Source: Pseudomonadota bacterium
GTDB taxonomy: Bacteria > Pseudomonadota > Alphaproteobacteria > Rhizobiales > Xanthobacteraceae
NCBI GenBank assembly: GCA_023388935.1
Contig: JAEWFG010000410.1
Coordinates: 1 to 64,000, forward strand
Length of the DNA: 64,000 nucleotides
Direction of reading: 5' to 3'
Made by a program: the position numbers and the translations under genes. Of the stretch, positions 36,122 through 42,722 are shown in pieces; the stretch's first letter is position 1, and every line of letters starts with the position of its first letter. The notes below the pieces were generated by a model, which made no database searches, was not told the DNA's origin, and worked only from the letters and a program-made list of their open reading frames with translations.

Positions 36122-36395
36122 CGGCTTCGGCACGTTCAGCGGCCCGGCTGGCGGCGTCTGCGACGCTTTCGATCGCCCGCAGTATCAGATCAAGGGCGCG
36201 ACCGCCTACGACCAGGAATGGGCGGATAAGACGATCGAGGCTGGCGTTGCGGGCTGCAATTGGGCTCGCCCCGAACCGCGCCCGAAGCATCTCGACGTCG
36301 ACCCCTACAAGCCCGTCAAGTTCGATCCTCCGGCGGCGCAGAAGCCGAAGAAGCGATCCATCTGGAATCGCATCCGTCACCCCCGAACCTCGTAG
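36036..36395 (+). CDS. Rz1-like outer-membrane lipoprotein spanin (o-spanin)
   Basis: A 119-aa protein with a lipoprotein signal (WTTAALLVAVGALSTGC; lipobox LSTGC). The conserved tail KGATAYDQEWADKTIEAGVA then GCNWARPEPRP is typical of rhizobial phage o-spanins. The ATG at 36036 has GGGAG upstream and starts within the i-spanin gene in a different frame. Together they would fuse inner and outer membranes at lysis. Confidence 0.8.
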   Translation: MSTQLRARWTTAALLVAVGALSTGCARNSGFGTFSGPAGGVCDAFDRPQYQIKGATAYDQEWADKTIEAGVAGCNWARPEPRPKHLDVDPYKPVKFDPPAAQKPKKRSIWNRIRHPRTS

Positions 36396-36400
36396 ATACG

Positions 36401-36841
36401 ATGTTTCCGGACTGGATCTTGACAATCATCAAGGAGAGCGGAGCGGCCGGAGCTATCATCTTCGTGCTGTGCGGAATCATCGTGCTTCAATATCGCACCA
36501 ACGAGAAGATGAACACCAAGCGCTTTGACGAACGCGAGGCCTTGATGAAGCTGACGCGCGATACTGCTGAAGCGATCAAGGAAAACAGCAAGGCGACAGA
36601 GGAGCGGAATGAGGTCACCCAGGAACTCGCCGATGCCCTCGCGAAACTTTCAGCCACGAGCGAGCGTTTCTCCGACAAGATCGAGATGCAGACCGAGATG
36701 ATCAAGGACAAGCTCAACGGCCAGGCCATGGCGATCGACGCGATGGCCGGCGCTATCCGCGCCCTTGACGGCGTTGCCACCGAGATCCGCAACTACCTTC
36801 ACCAGCAACTTCCTCTCACAGCACGACGGCCGACGCGATGA
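36401..36841 (+). CDS. Holin-like membrane protein with coiled coil
   Basis: A 146-aa protein with a single membrane segment near the N-terminus (SGAAGAIIFVLCGIIVLQY) followed by a long charged coiled coil. It lies right after the spanins. Single-TM phage holins of comparable shape exist, but a structural anchor is also possible. The ATG at 36401 is the first Met before the membrane segment. It overlaps the next gene by ATGA. Confidence 0.6.
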   Translation: MFPDWILTIIKESGAAGAIIFVLCGIIVLQYRTNEKMNTKRFDEREALMKLTRDTAEAIKENSKATEERNEVTQELADALAKLSATSERFSDKIEMQTEMIKDKLNGQAMAIDAMAGAIRALDGVATEIRNYLHQQLPLTARRPTR

Positions 36842-37074
36842 GCATTACATCCCTGTTGAAGACGCTGGGGTTCATGCCCCAATACTCGCTGGCCGACATA
36901 GCCGACGCTGAGCAGGAAGCGATCGACCGCGCGCTGAAGGAGCACGCGGACGCCGTTGTTGAAAATCGCGGCTATAGCGCCGCGCTGTTGCAGAGCAGCC
37001 GGCGTCTGCGGGCGACCGTTCAGAGCCTGCAAACGCCGTTCGCCGAAGGCCTATCGCAAGCGCGACGACCCTAG
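36838..37074 (+). CDS. Hypothetical small protein, end of lysis operon
   Basis: A 78-aa protein (MSITSLLKTLGFMPQYSLADI...) largely helical, rich in Ala and Arg. Coupled to the preceding gene by ATGA. It ends 24 bases inside the convergent gene on the other strand, so the two 3' ends overlap. No family recognised. Confidence 0.6.
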   Translation: MSITSLLKTLGFMPQYSLADIADAEQEAIDRALKEHADAVVENRGYSAALLQSSRRLRATVQSLQTPFAEGLSQARRP

Positions 37075-37491
37075 GATCGCAGCTTCCGCTATTGTCTGCA
37101 TGAAGCCGCACTCGATCCCGTCCATCGGCTCGGCGCGCCGAACGATCGTGTCGACGATCGCGAACAGCATGGCCGGGTTATTCTCAGCCGTCATATATTT
37201 GAGACAGGCTTCCCCATGGGCGCGGCCGACCTTGTTGTCGTGCCCCCAACTGCCCGTATTCTTTACAGCCCAGAGATTTAGCGTATCGCCTTCGCTTGTC
37301 ACGAATGGCAGTTTTTTTACCGCGTCCAATTCCCCTACTCCTGGGATAAAATTGCCGTATTCCGAATTTCTTATTTGCCGAATGTGCTGACGTTTGGTCG
37401 AAGAGTCAATCAGTTTGTTCTTTTTCTGTTCTTGCCGCCCCTCCCCATTCCGGCTAGACGTCCGATCCGCCGCCCGCGGCATCGGTACCAA
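37051..37491 (-). CDS. Hypothetical protein, end of leftward block
   Basis: A frame of up to 146 aa whose conserved-looking part begins near residue 40 (SEYGNFIPGVGELDAVKKLP) and includes KNTGSWGHDNKVGRAHGEACL. The start is unclear: the region before residue 40 is polar and no ribosome site stands out, so a shorter protein is possible. It is the last gene of the leftward block and overlaps the rightward 78-aa gene tail to tail. No family recognised. Confidence 0.5.
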   Translation of the reverse strand: MVPMPRAADRTSSRNGEGRQEQKKNKLIDSSTKRQHIRQIRNSEYGNFIPGVGELDAVKKLPFVTSEGDTLNLWAVKNTGSWGHDNKVGRAHGEACLKYMTAENNPAMLFAIVDTIVRRAEPMDGIECGFMQTIAEAAILGSSRLR

Positions 37492-37542
37492 CTAGATCAT
37501 TGTCTATGACAACAATTTGATATCCGTAGAGATACGGTGAGA

Positions 37543-37881
37543 CTACTTGAGCGAGCGCCGCTCGATCGGGATACGCAAAAGCTCCGCAGTCCGGATTGCG
37601 GCCTCCATTCCGGGCGATATCCCGAGATCCTGGTAAACCACCATCCGGTCGGCTTTGCGCAGCCACGCGAACCCGGCGTTGATCCCTGCCGCTCTCTGGA
37701 TCGGATCACGATCGTCGAGTACCTGCGGGAATAGGAGATGAGCAGCCAGCGGCGCTTCCTGGCGGTCGATGCAGTCGCGCAAACAACGTCGTGCGTATTC
37801 GACATTCCGCTCGACATCGCCTTGGTATGGCGATTCAACAAGGACGAGCGGCATGGCGTGAGGCGGTCGCAACGAAGTCAT
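37543..37881 (-). CDS. DUF7768-family (deoxyribosyltransferase-like) protein
   Basis: A 112-aa protein. LVLVESPYQGDVERNVEYAR, PLAAHLLFPQVLDDRDP, AGFAWLRKADRMVVYQDLG and ISPGMEAAIRTA follow the DUF7768 pattern, related to nucleoside 2-deoxyribosyltransferases. Phages often carry it near nucleotide or DNA-modification genes. The ATG overlaps the stop of the MT-A70 gene (ATGA). A Met nine codons in (37854) is an alternative start. Confidence 0.75.
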   Translation of the reverse strand: MTSLRPPHAMPLVLVESPYQGDVERNVEYARRCLRDCIDRQEAPLAAHLLFPQVLDDRDPIQRAAGINAGFAWLRKADRMVVYQDLGISPGMEAAIRTAELLRIPIERRSLK

Positions 37882-38570
37882 CCCAGCAGATCCTCTAATT
37901 CGCTCGGCGCGCCGAGCAGCGTATCGACATCATCTACGAGCCCGAGCAGCCTGCGCACGTCGGCCGGATCAAACTTGCCAGCGTCGTCGCCCCATGCTGC
38001 CCAGCCAGGTCGGGATTCCCGGGAGAAGAGTTCGAGATATGGTCCGTCGACCAGGGCCTCGATCCGCTCGAAAAGTTCATCCGGCTTCCGCGAGTGCTCG
38101 CGTCGCGGGGCCATGATCAGGCGCTGGACATTCTTGGCGCGACGTTTTGGCGCACCACTCGTCGACAGCAGCCATTGGTGGCCGGGATCCTCCGCGTTCT
38201 CGTCAAGACCCGCGAGGCATTGTTCTGGGTTGGCGCGGCTCCAATAGCCCATGCCGACGAACGGCGAGCCGTCCTTGTTCGTCTTGGCCCAATAGAACCC
38301 GACCGTTTTGTATCGGAAGCCCCAACTGCGAATGACGTCCATCGCCATCTCAAGATGCGTGTCGGTGACCCACATGAACAGGACGCAGTCCTTGGCCGCG
38401 AGATCGGCGACCGGCAGGGACTTGATGTCCGCGAGCGACATCACGCGGTATTTCGGTGACCGCCCCGCCCCTTTGTTGGAGCGCACAGCAAACGTCCAAG
38501 CCGGATCCGCTAGGATCACCTTGTAGTAGTTGCGCCGGAGCCCGGCGAATGGTCCTGATGAAATGAACAC
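37878..38570 (-). CDS. MT-A70 family adenine methyltransferase
   Basis: The 230-aa SAM-dependent methyltransferase is of the MT-A70 family. YKVILADPAWTF carries the DPPW-type catalytic motif as DPAW at about residues 22-25. VLFMWVTDTHLEMAMDVI and SRKPDELFERIEALV are also typical. It would methylate adenine N6 in DNA, protecting phage DNA or altering gene control. GTG start 2 bases after the preceding stop. The C-terminal extension ends SELEDLLG, with a second similar unit (DDVDTLLG) 13 residues earlier, both copies of the shared tag. Confidence 0.87.
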   Translation of the reverse strand: MFISSGPFAGLRRNYYKVILADPAWTFAVRSNKGAGRSPKYRVMSLADIKSLPVADLAAKDCVLFMWVTDTHLEMAMDVIRSWGFRYKTVGFYWAKTNKDGSPFVGMGYWSRANPEQCLAGLDENAEDPGHQWLLSTSGAPKRRAKNVQRLIMAPRREHSRKPDELFERIEALVDGPYLELFSRESRPGWAAWGDDAGKFDPADVRRLLGLVDDVDTLLGAPSELEDLLG

Positions 38571-38572
38571 GA

Positions 38573-38962
38573 TCAGCCCAGCAGGTCGTCGACTTCGGAA
38601 ACGGCGCCAGCGGCTTCGGCGATCTCGCGTTCGGTGGCGTCCTCGAGGCCGAGCAGGTCTTCATCTGCATCGGGTGCACTGACGGCCGGCGGCTGGTAGG
38701 TTTCCCAATCCGGAACCTTCATGCCGGCGTGCCGAATGAAGGTCTTCGGTTGCCGCGCCAACGGCCACCGCTTGAAGGCGTTTTCGAGGGCGACCTGCAT
38801 CGCTTCTTGCGCAGTGCTCGCGATGCCGTACTCGAACATGGTCGAGTCCGTCGAACGCACGTTGCCCAGCCAGAGCCCGTCGGTGCGTCGGAAGAGATTG
38901 TTCAGCCGGAAGCCGGCTGTCTCGATTTCGGACACCATGTCTTCGAAGGTTTTCATCATCAC
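38573..38962 (-). CDS. Hypothetical protein with two DLLG tags
   Basis: A 129-aa protein. The first 85 residues are globular (FEDMVSEIETAGFRLNNLFR; STDSTMFEYGIASTAQEAMQ). The last 35 are acidic and Ala-rich with DADEDLLG in the middle and VDDLLG at the end. The start (GTG-ATG-ATG) overlaps the preceding stop. It resembles its upstream neighbour in layout (small domain plus tag), though not in sequence. Family unknown. Confidence 0.7.
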   Translation of the reverse strand: MMMKTFEDMVSEIETAGFRLNNLFRRTDGLWLGNVRSTDSTMFEYGIASTAQEAMQVALENAFKRWPLARQPKTFIRHAGMKVPDWETYQPPAVSAPDADEDLLGLEDATEREIAEAAGAVSEVDDLLG

Positions 38963-39330
38963 CCCAGCAGGTCGCCAATGTCTTCGGTATTCGCCTCGAC
39001 CTGCACGAGCGACGGCGGGTTCGCATGGGCTTCTTTGATGTGATCCATCAGTTTACCCTTCTCATCGGCAGTCAGGTCTCGCACGACCGCGATCGGCGCA
39101 GGCGCAGCGACCGCAAAGCCGTTGTCGAGATCGTAGCGCTCGCATGCTGGCAGCGCCGACAGCGCTTTGTCGAGAGCCTCGCTGGGCGTGTCGCCGGACT
39201 GCGACGTGTAGCCGCTGGTGCGTCCCAATTTGATATAAGTCTGCCAGGTGTTGCCCGTGCGAACGAGCATGACGCTGGCGAGACGACCATCCGCGCCGAG
39301 TTGATCGAGATTTGCAACGAGATCCGACAT
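38959..39330 (-). CDS. Hypothetical protein with DLLG C-terminus
   Basis: A 123-aa protein (SVMLVRTGNTWQTYIKLGR; SGDTPSEALDKALSAL) with a beta-then-alpha layout like a small binding domain, ending NTEDIGDLLG. It overlaps the GapR-like gene upstream as TGATG and the next gene downstream. Function not recognised. The tag suggests it joins the same assembly as the neighbours. Confidence 0.7.
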   Translation of the reverse strand: MSDLVANLDQLGADGRLASVMLVRTGNTWQTYIKLGRTSGYTSQSGDTPSEALDKALSALPACERYDLDNGFAVAAPAPIAVVRDLTADEKGKLMDHIKEAHANPPSLVQVEANTEDIGDLLG

Positions 39331-39644
39331 CAGATCATGCCCAAAGCGAGGAGATACGTCTCTAAGATGGTTTCTTGTTCCTGGCGCTCGTGCGGGTCCT
39401 GCTTGCGGATCTTGATGATCGAGCGGATCGCCTTCACGTCGTACCCGTTGCCACGGGCCTCGGTCATGATGTCACGTATATCGTCGGAGATTGCCTTCTT
39501 CTCTTCGTTCAGGCGCTCGATCCGCTCGATGATCGACCTCAACTGCTCTTTGGCAAACTTCGTCGCGTTGTCGCCAGCGGGAATCTCGTCATCGCCGAGA
39601 AGGTCCCCGCCTCGCGCGTCAGACTTTTTGTTTGTAGCCATCAT
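39330..39644 (-). CDS. Phage GapR-like DNA-binding protein (DUF2312)
   Basis: The 104-aa protein is homologous to GapR, the alphaproteobacterial nucleoid protein that binds overtwisted AT-rich DNA. FAKEQLRSIIERIERLNEEKK, AISDDIRDIMTEARGNGYDV and a C-terminal ETYLLALGM are diagnostic. Family members clamp DNA as tetramers and stimulate topoisomerases. This copy has an N-terminal extension, GGDLLGDDE, carrying the shared tag. It is the upstream partner of the tag-bearing cluster 37878-39644. A phage GapR may help replication or packaging, or compete with the host protein. Confidence 0.9.
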   Translation of the reverse strand: MMATNKKSDARGGDLLGDDEIPAGDNATKFAKEQLRSIIERIERLNEEKKAISDDIRDIMTEARGNGYDVKAIRSIIKIRKQDPHERQEQETILETYLLALGMI

Positions 39645-39695
39645 TTGCTTTCCGCGAGAGAGTGAAAAGATCGTGAATTACAACCGGGTGAGAAA

Positions 39696-39710
39696 TCAAC
39701 TGCGAATTGA
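39696..39710 (-). promoter_or_regulatory. 15-bp operator-like site f
   Basis: The minus strand reads TCAATTCGCAGTTGA, 14 of 15 bases identical to the palindromic site g. It overlaps the stop codon of the small gene upstream and lies 52 bases before the GapR-like start. Confidence 0.6.
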
Positions 39711-39884
39711 TGTACTGGACAACAAAATTTGCGCGTTCCTCTCGATGACCGCAGCCGGGTACCCGGCGCGATGAAGTGCGAGCAACAACGCGCTCTCGCT
39801 GTGATCATCTGAACGCGCACGATGCATATCGAGACAATGTCGCATCGCTTTGAGACACACCCGGTTTTCTACGGAGATCGTCAT
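39696..39884 (-). CDS. Small hypothetical protein
   Basis: A 62-aa frame from the ATG at 39884 (MTISVENRVCLKAMRHCL...); a TTG six codons upstream is an alternative. Helical, with two Cys and several His. It is squeezed between two leftward phage genes with compatible direction, but no ribosome site is evident. Moderate doubt that it is real. Confidence 0.4.
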   Translation of the reverse strand: MTISVENRVCLKAMRHCLDMHRARSDDHSESALLLALHRAGYPAAVIERNAQILLSSTSIRS

Positions 39885-39917
39885 TGTATGGATCGCGTCC
39901 AAGCAATTGCGAAGCTG

Positions 39918-40154
39918 TCAGTCGAATAGCGCGCCTTGCGGCGGTGGTTCTGATCGAGTCCGTCTGCTGACGCGCTCGCCGTGCACCGATTTGTCGCTGT
40001 AATCGAGCCCATGGCGGTCGCAGAGTTCGCGCGCCATGGTCGTTAGATCGTGGTGCGTCAGTTTCATCGTCGAACGGCTGGCACTCGGACGCCGGCCGTT
40101 CGCGATCCTGCGCAGTGTCTCAGCAACACGATGCGGCAACTCGTCGCACATCAC
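39918..40154 (-). CDS. Hypothetical protein ending QGALFD
   Basis: A 78-aa basic protein. Residues 30-60 (LTHHDLTTMARELCDRHGLD) look helical. The C-terminus PPPQGALFD resembles the QxxLF type sliding-clamp-binding motif, flanked by a flexible Pro/Arg/Ser stretch. The ATG overlaps the stop of the coiled-coil gene upstream. No family recognised. Confidence 0.55.
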   Translation of the reverse strand: MMCDELPHRVAETLRRIANGRRPSASRSTMKLTHHDLTTMARELCDRHGLDYSDKSVHGERVSRRTRSEPPPQGALFD

Positions 40155-40663
40155 GCGGCCGCAGCAGTCTCGGTGCCGACGATCAGCGAGAGTAGCGTCT
40201 TCTCGCTCTCACTGAGGAGTTCAGGGGGATTGACCGGGACCAGCGGCTTCGCGTAGGCGTCGAGCGCCGGGTCGTTCATTGTTGCGGCGCGGGAGTCATT
40301 GACGATCCGCAGCGCCTGCTCGCCGAAGTCCCGCAGCCGCACCGTCTGCTGGATCGAGAGCGTCTTGAAGATGTCGCGCTCGTGGGTCAGCGTTGCGATC
40401 TGCTCGTCCCTCGCAGCCAGGGCGGCCGAGTGGTCGGCGAGCATCTGGTTGATCGACTTGTCGTGCTCCACTTTGATCCGGACGATCTCATCGTCGGCTT
40501 GAGACAGCGCGGTATTCAGCCGTGTGTTCTCTTCCTTCGTCTGACTGAGCTCGTCGGTGGTCAGCATCAGGTCCTGGTTGACCTTGTCCCATTTCTGCTG
40601 AGCGACGGTGAAGGGGTTTTCGAGGCTATCGGCTGCTGACATTATGGGGTCCCGCTTGGTCAT
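40151..40663 (-). CDS. Coiled-coil hypothetical protein, first gene of leftward operon
   Basis: A 170-aa protein, almost wholly helical with a coiled coil at about 25-110 (LTTDELSQTKEENTRLNTAL). The C-terminal segment includes a small folded-looking region (ESEKTLLSLIVG). A Met at residue 8 (40642) is an alternative start with GCGGGA upstream. It is directly downstream of the leftward promoter at 40680-40708 containing operator d, so it is probably an immunity-controlled early gene. Confidence 0.65.
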   Translation of the reverse strand: MTKRDPIMSAADSLENPFTVAQQKWDKVNQDLMLTTDELSQTKEENTRLNTALSQADDEIVRIKVEHDKSINQMLADHSAALAARDEQIATLTHERDIFKTLSIQQTVRLRDFGEQALRIVNDSRAATMNDPALDAYAKPLVPVNPPELLSESEKTLLSLIVGTETAAAA

Positions 40664-40679
40664 GAATCAACTTAAAGAC

Positions 40680-40730
40680 ACATACTCAACTTTTAAGTGA
40701 TTTGTCAACCGGACTTGAGCTGTCTATATA
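40680..40730. promoter_or_regulatory. Divergent promoters around operator-like site d
   Basis: Leftward: -35 TTGACA (minus, 40703-40708), 17-18 base spacer, -10 GTATGT/TATGTG (about 40679-40685). Rightward: -35 TTGTCA (40702-40707), 17-base spacer, -10 TATATA (40725-40730). The two -35 boxes overlap. The 15-bp site (minus TCACTTAAAAGTTGA, 40686-40700) fills the leftward spacer and touches the rightward -35. A protein bound here could control both the coiled-coil operon and the moron pair. Confidence 0.7.
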
Positions 40731-40864
40731 CCCTCGCGCTTCCCCTGAGAGGGAGCTAAACGGACATCGAACGGTCAGAAATCAATTCGGCTTCTTTTCG
40801 TTCCGTGATTGACTCAACCCGCACGGGAACGTTCAATAAGCTTTTTCATAAGGAGTTTCGCGCG

Positions 40865-41530
40865 ATGCGTCTTTTTCCCGCACTAGCCGTTGCCGTCTGC
40901 GCCTTTGGCCCATCAACAGTTGAGGCGGCGACCTATTCTTACAGTGGCCAAACATTGAACTTTAGGATCTCGGGTTTCGACCCGAACCCGTGCGATGACT
41001 GCACGATATCGGGCGTCAACGGGGTGGTGCACTTCAATTTCGACACTTCCCATTTTTCGGGGAGCTATAGCCTAACCGCAGCTGATTCTGCCCTTTTCAT
41101 CAGTCCCTACGTTACCCCCTTCCAAATCAGCTACAGCTTTCCCGAAACTTTTCAATGGTTCAATCCACCAGACAACACTTCCGGACTGGCTTCTTCGCTG
41201 AACGGGTATTTCGTATTCCATAACGGTCAGATTGTGGACTGGGTTATCTCAGGTTCCTTTGTGCCCGTTGGATGTGGAGGTGGGCCTGGATGTTCGTTCG
41301 GCGCATCATTTTCATCTACCTCGGGCGGTGACAATTTTGTTCAATATGCATATCCGACAAGTTATTACGGCTTCAACGATGTTCCGGGCTCTTGGTCAGA
41401 GCAGCCGGTTTCGCCCAGCGTGCCCGAACCTTCAACATGGGCGATGCTTTTTCTCGGTTTTTGTGCACTCGGCTTTTTGAGCCGCCAACGAACGAGCATT
41501 AACTTTCGCCTTTGCAGAGAGCGTCTCTAG
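40865..41530 (+). CDS. PEP-CTERM sorting-domain protein (moron)
   Basis: A 221-aa secreted protein. The signal peptide (LFPALAVAVCAFGPSTVEA) is followed by a beta-rich, Phe/Tyr/Ser-rich body. A C-terminal PEP-CTERM signal has VPEPSTWAMLFLGFCALGF followed by a basic SRQR. The motif is processed by exosortase/EpsH systems during exopolysaccharide-linked export. The ATG at 40865 has AAGGAG upstream; the longer frame is not supported. Such a gene inside a phage suggests lysogenic conversion of the cell surface. The base composition is clearly lower in GC than the phage structural genes. Confidence 0.85.
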   Translation: MRLFPALAVAVCAFGPSTVEAATYSYSGQTLNFRISGFDPNPCDDCTISGVNGVVHFNFDTSHFSGSYSLTAADSALFISPYVTPFQISYSFPETFQWFNPPDNTSGLASSLNGYFVFHNGQIVDWVISGSFVPVGCGGGPGCSFGASFSSTSGGDNFVQYAYPTSYYGFNDVPGSWSEQPVSPSVPEPSTWAMLFLGFCALGFLSRQRTSINFRLCRERL

Positions 41531-41550
41531 AAACCCCGGTATAGGAACGC

Positions 41551-42687
41551 ATGCGTCGCTTTTACCTGCTTGACGTAGCGAGGGGGCTTGCCTCGCTCGC
41601 CGTCGTCGTATGGCACTACCAGCATTTCTACTATGTTGGGACTGATGGTTTGGTCGCTAGCTTCGAACGCTCACAGCAGCCATTCTATCCCGCACTTTCA
41701 CTCCTCTATAACGAGGGCTCGCGCGCTGTTTATCTGTTTTTCGTGCTGTCCGGCTTCATCTTTTTTCACGTCTACTTTGACGCGGTCCGTCGCGGGAAGA
41801 TAGGGCCTCAAGATTTTACACTGCTACGATTCTCGCGGCTGTATCCTCTCCACCTTGCCACCCTTCTCTTCGTCGCAGTGCTCCAGGCTGTCTCGTTCAA
41901 AGAGAGCGGCCACTACATTGTTTACAGCTGCAACAATGTTAGGCGATTTATCCTCAACTTGGCATTCGCTTCTGATTGGCTCCCTGAGTCCGTTAGATGT
42001 ACCACGTCCTTCAACGGCCCGGTCTGGACGCTCTCCAATGAGGTCTTTCTCTACGGAACATTTTTTCTCGTCGCCTTCGCGACTTCGCGAAAATGGTTAG
42101 TTCCAACCTGCATGGCCATCGTGGCCGGCGCCGGTCTAGTCCAAGCGCTCGACGGCTTCCATCTCTTCGGTGAGCCGCTCGCTTGTTTCTACATTGGCGC
42201 GCTCTGTTATTTCATCTGGGAGCACCTCGACTGGCGCACGGCCGCGGCGCTGGCAATCATGACTCTCATCGGGGGCGCAACCTATCTCTATCAAAATGGC
42301 TTCGCCGGGAACGAACTGGTTCTCGACGCGGCAGTTTTCCCGGCGCTGGTCTTATTGCTTGCTGCGCTCCAGGTCCGAGGCCCCGATTGGGGCAAGGCGC
42401 TGCGAGTCGTCGGTGACATCACGTACTCGACGTATCTGCTTCATTTTCCTGTTACGCTCGCGATCATTCTCGCTATCAACACCAAGATCATTCCAGCAAT
42501 CGACTTCTCAAGCAGATTGGTCTGGATCTTATTTTTCACGCTCGTCATTGTTGTATCAATGGCGTCGTACTATCTCTTTGAGGCTCCGGTCGAACGGCGC
42601 ATCCGCTCCTGGTGGAAAGCTTATCGGAGCGGGTCGCGACGCTCCGATAAACTAACAAACCCGCAGGTGACATCGTCCGACGCTTAA
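41551..42687 (+). CDS. Acyltransferase 3 family (OafA-like) membrane protein (moron)
   Basis: A 378-aa integral membrane O-acyltransferase. The N-terminus has the family pattern YLLDVARGLASLAVVVWHY with the active-site His. About ten hydrophobic helices follow, and LLRFSRLYPLHLATLLFV is the typical R-x-x-R region. It acetylates surface polysaccharide such as O-antigen. It lies 20 bases after the PEP-CTERM gene in the same direction and composition, so they form one cassette. It could change the receptor and block superinfection. Confidence 0.9.
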   Translation: MRRFYLLDVARGLASLAVVVWHYQHFYYVGTDGLVASFERSQQPFYPALSLLYNEGSRAVYLFFVLSGFIFFHVYFDAVRRGKIGPQDFTLLRFSRLYPLHLATLLFVAVLQAVSFKESGHYIVYSCNNVRRFILNLAFASDWLPESVRCTTSFNGPVWTLSNEVFLYGTFFLVAFATSRKWLVPTCMAIVAGAGLVQALDGFHLFGEPLACFYIGALCYFIWEHLDWRTAAALAIMTLIGGATYLYQNGFAGNELVLDAAVFPALVLLLAALQVRGPDWGKALRVVGDITYSTYLLHFPVTLAIILAINTKIIPAIDFSSRLVWILFFTLVIVVSMASYYLFEAPVERRIRSWWKAYRSGSRRSDKLTNPQVTSSDA

Positions 42688-42709
42688 ACAATTAGCCGGG
42701 GCGTCGGAC
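42675..42709. terminator. Inverted repeat between convergent genes
   Basis: GTCCGACGC (42675-42683) pairs perfectly with GCGTCGGAC (42701-42709) around a 17-base AT-rich loop. The left arm covers the last codons of the acyltransferase. It lies between two convergent 3' ends; there is no T-run on either side, so it is a weak bidirectional terminator at most. Confidence 0.5.
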
Positions 42710-42722
42710 CGCACTAAAGAGG

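Noticed and set aside
9087..36400. Gene transfer agent instead of a phage
   Set aside because: GTA-like families are present, but terminase GpA, lambda-type head genes, replication genes, endolysin and an att-like site point to a complete temperate phage.
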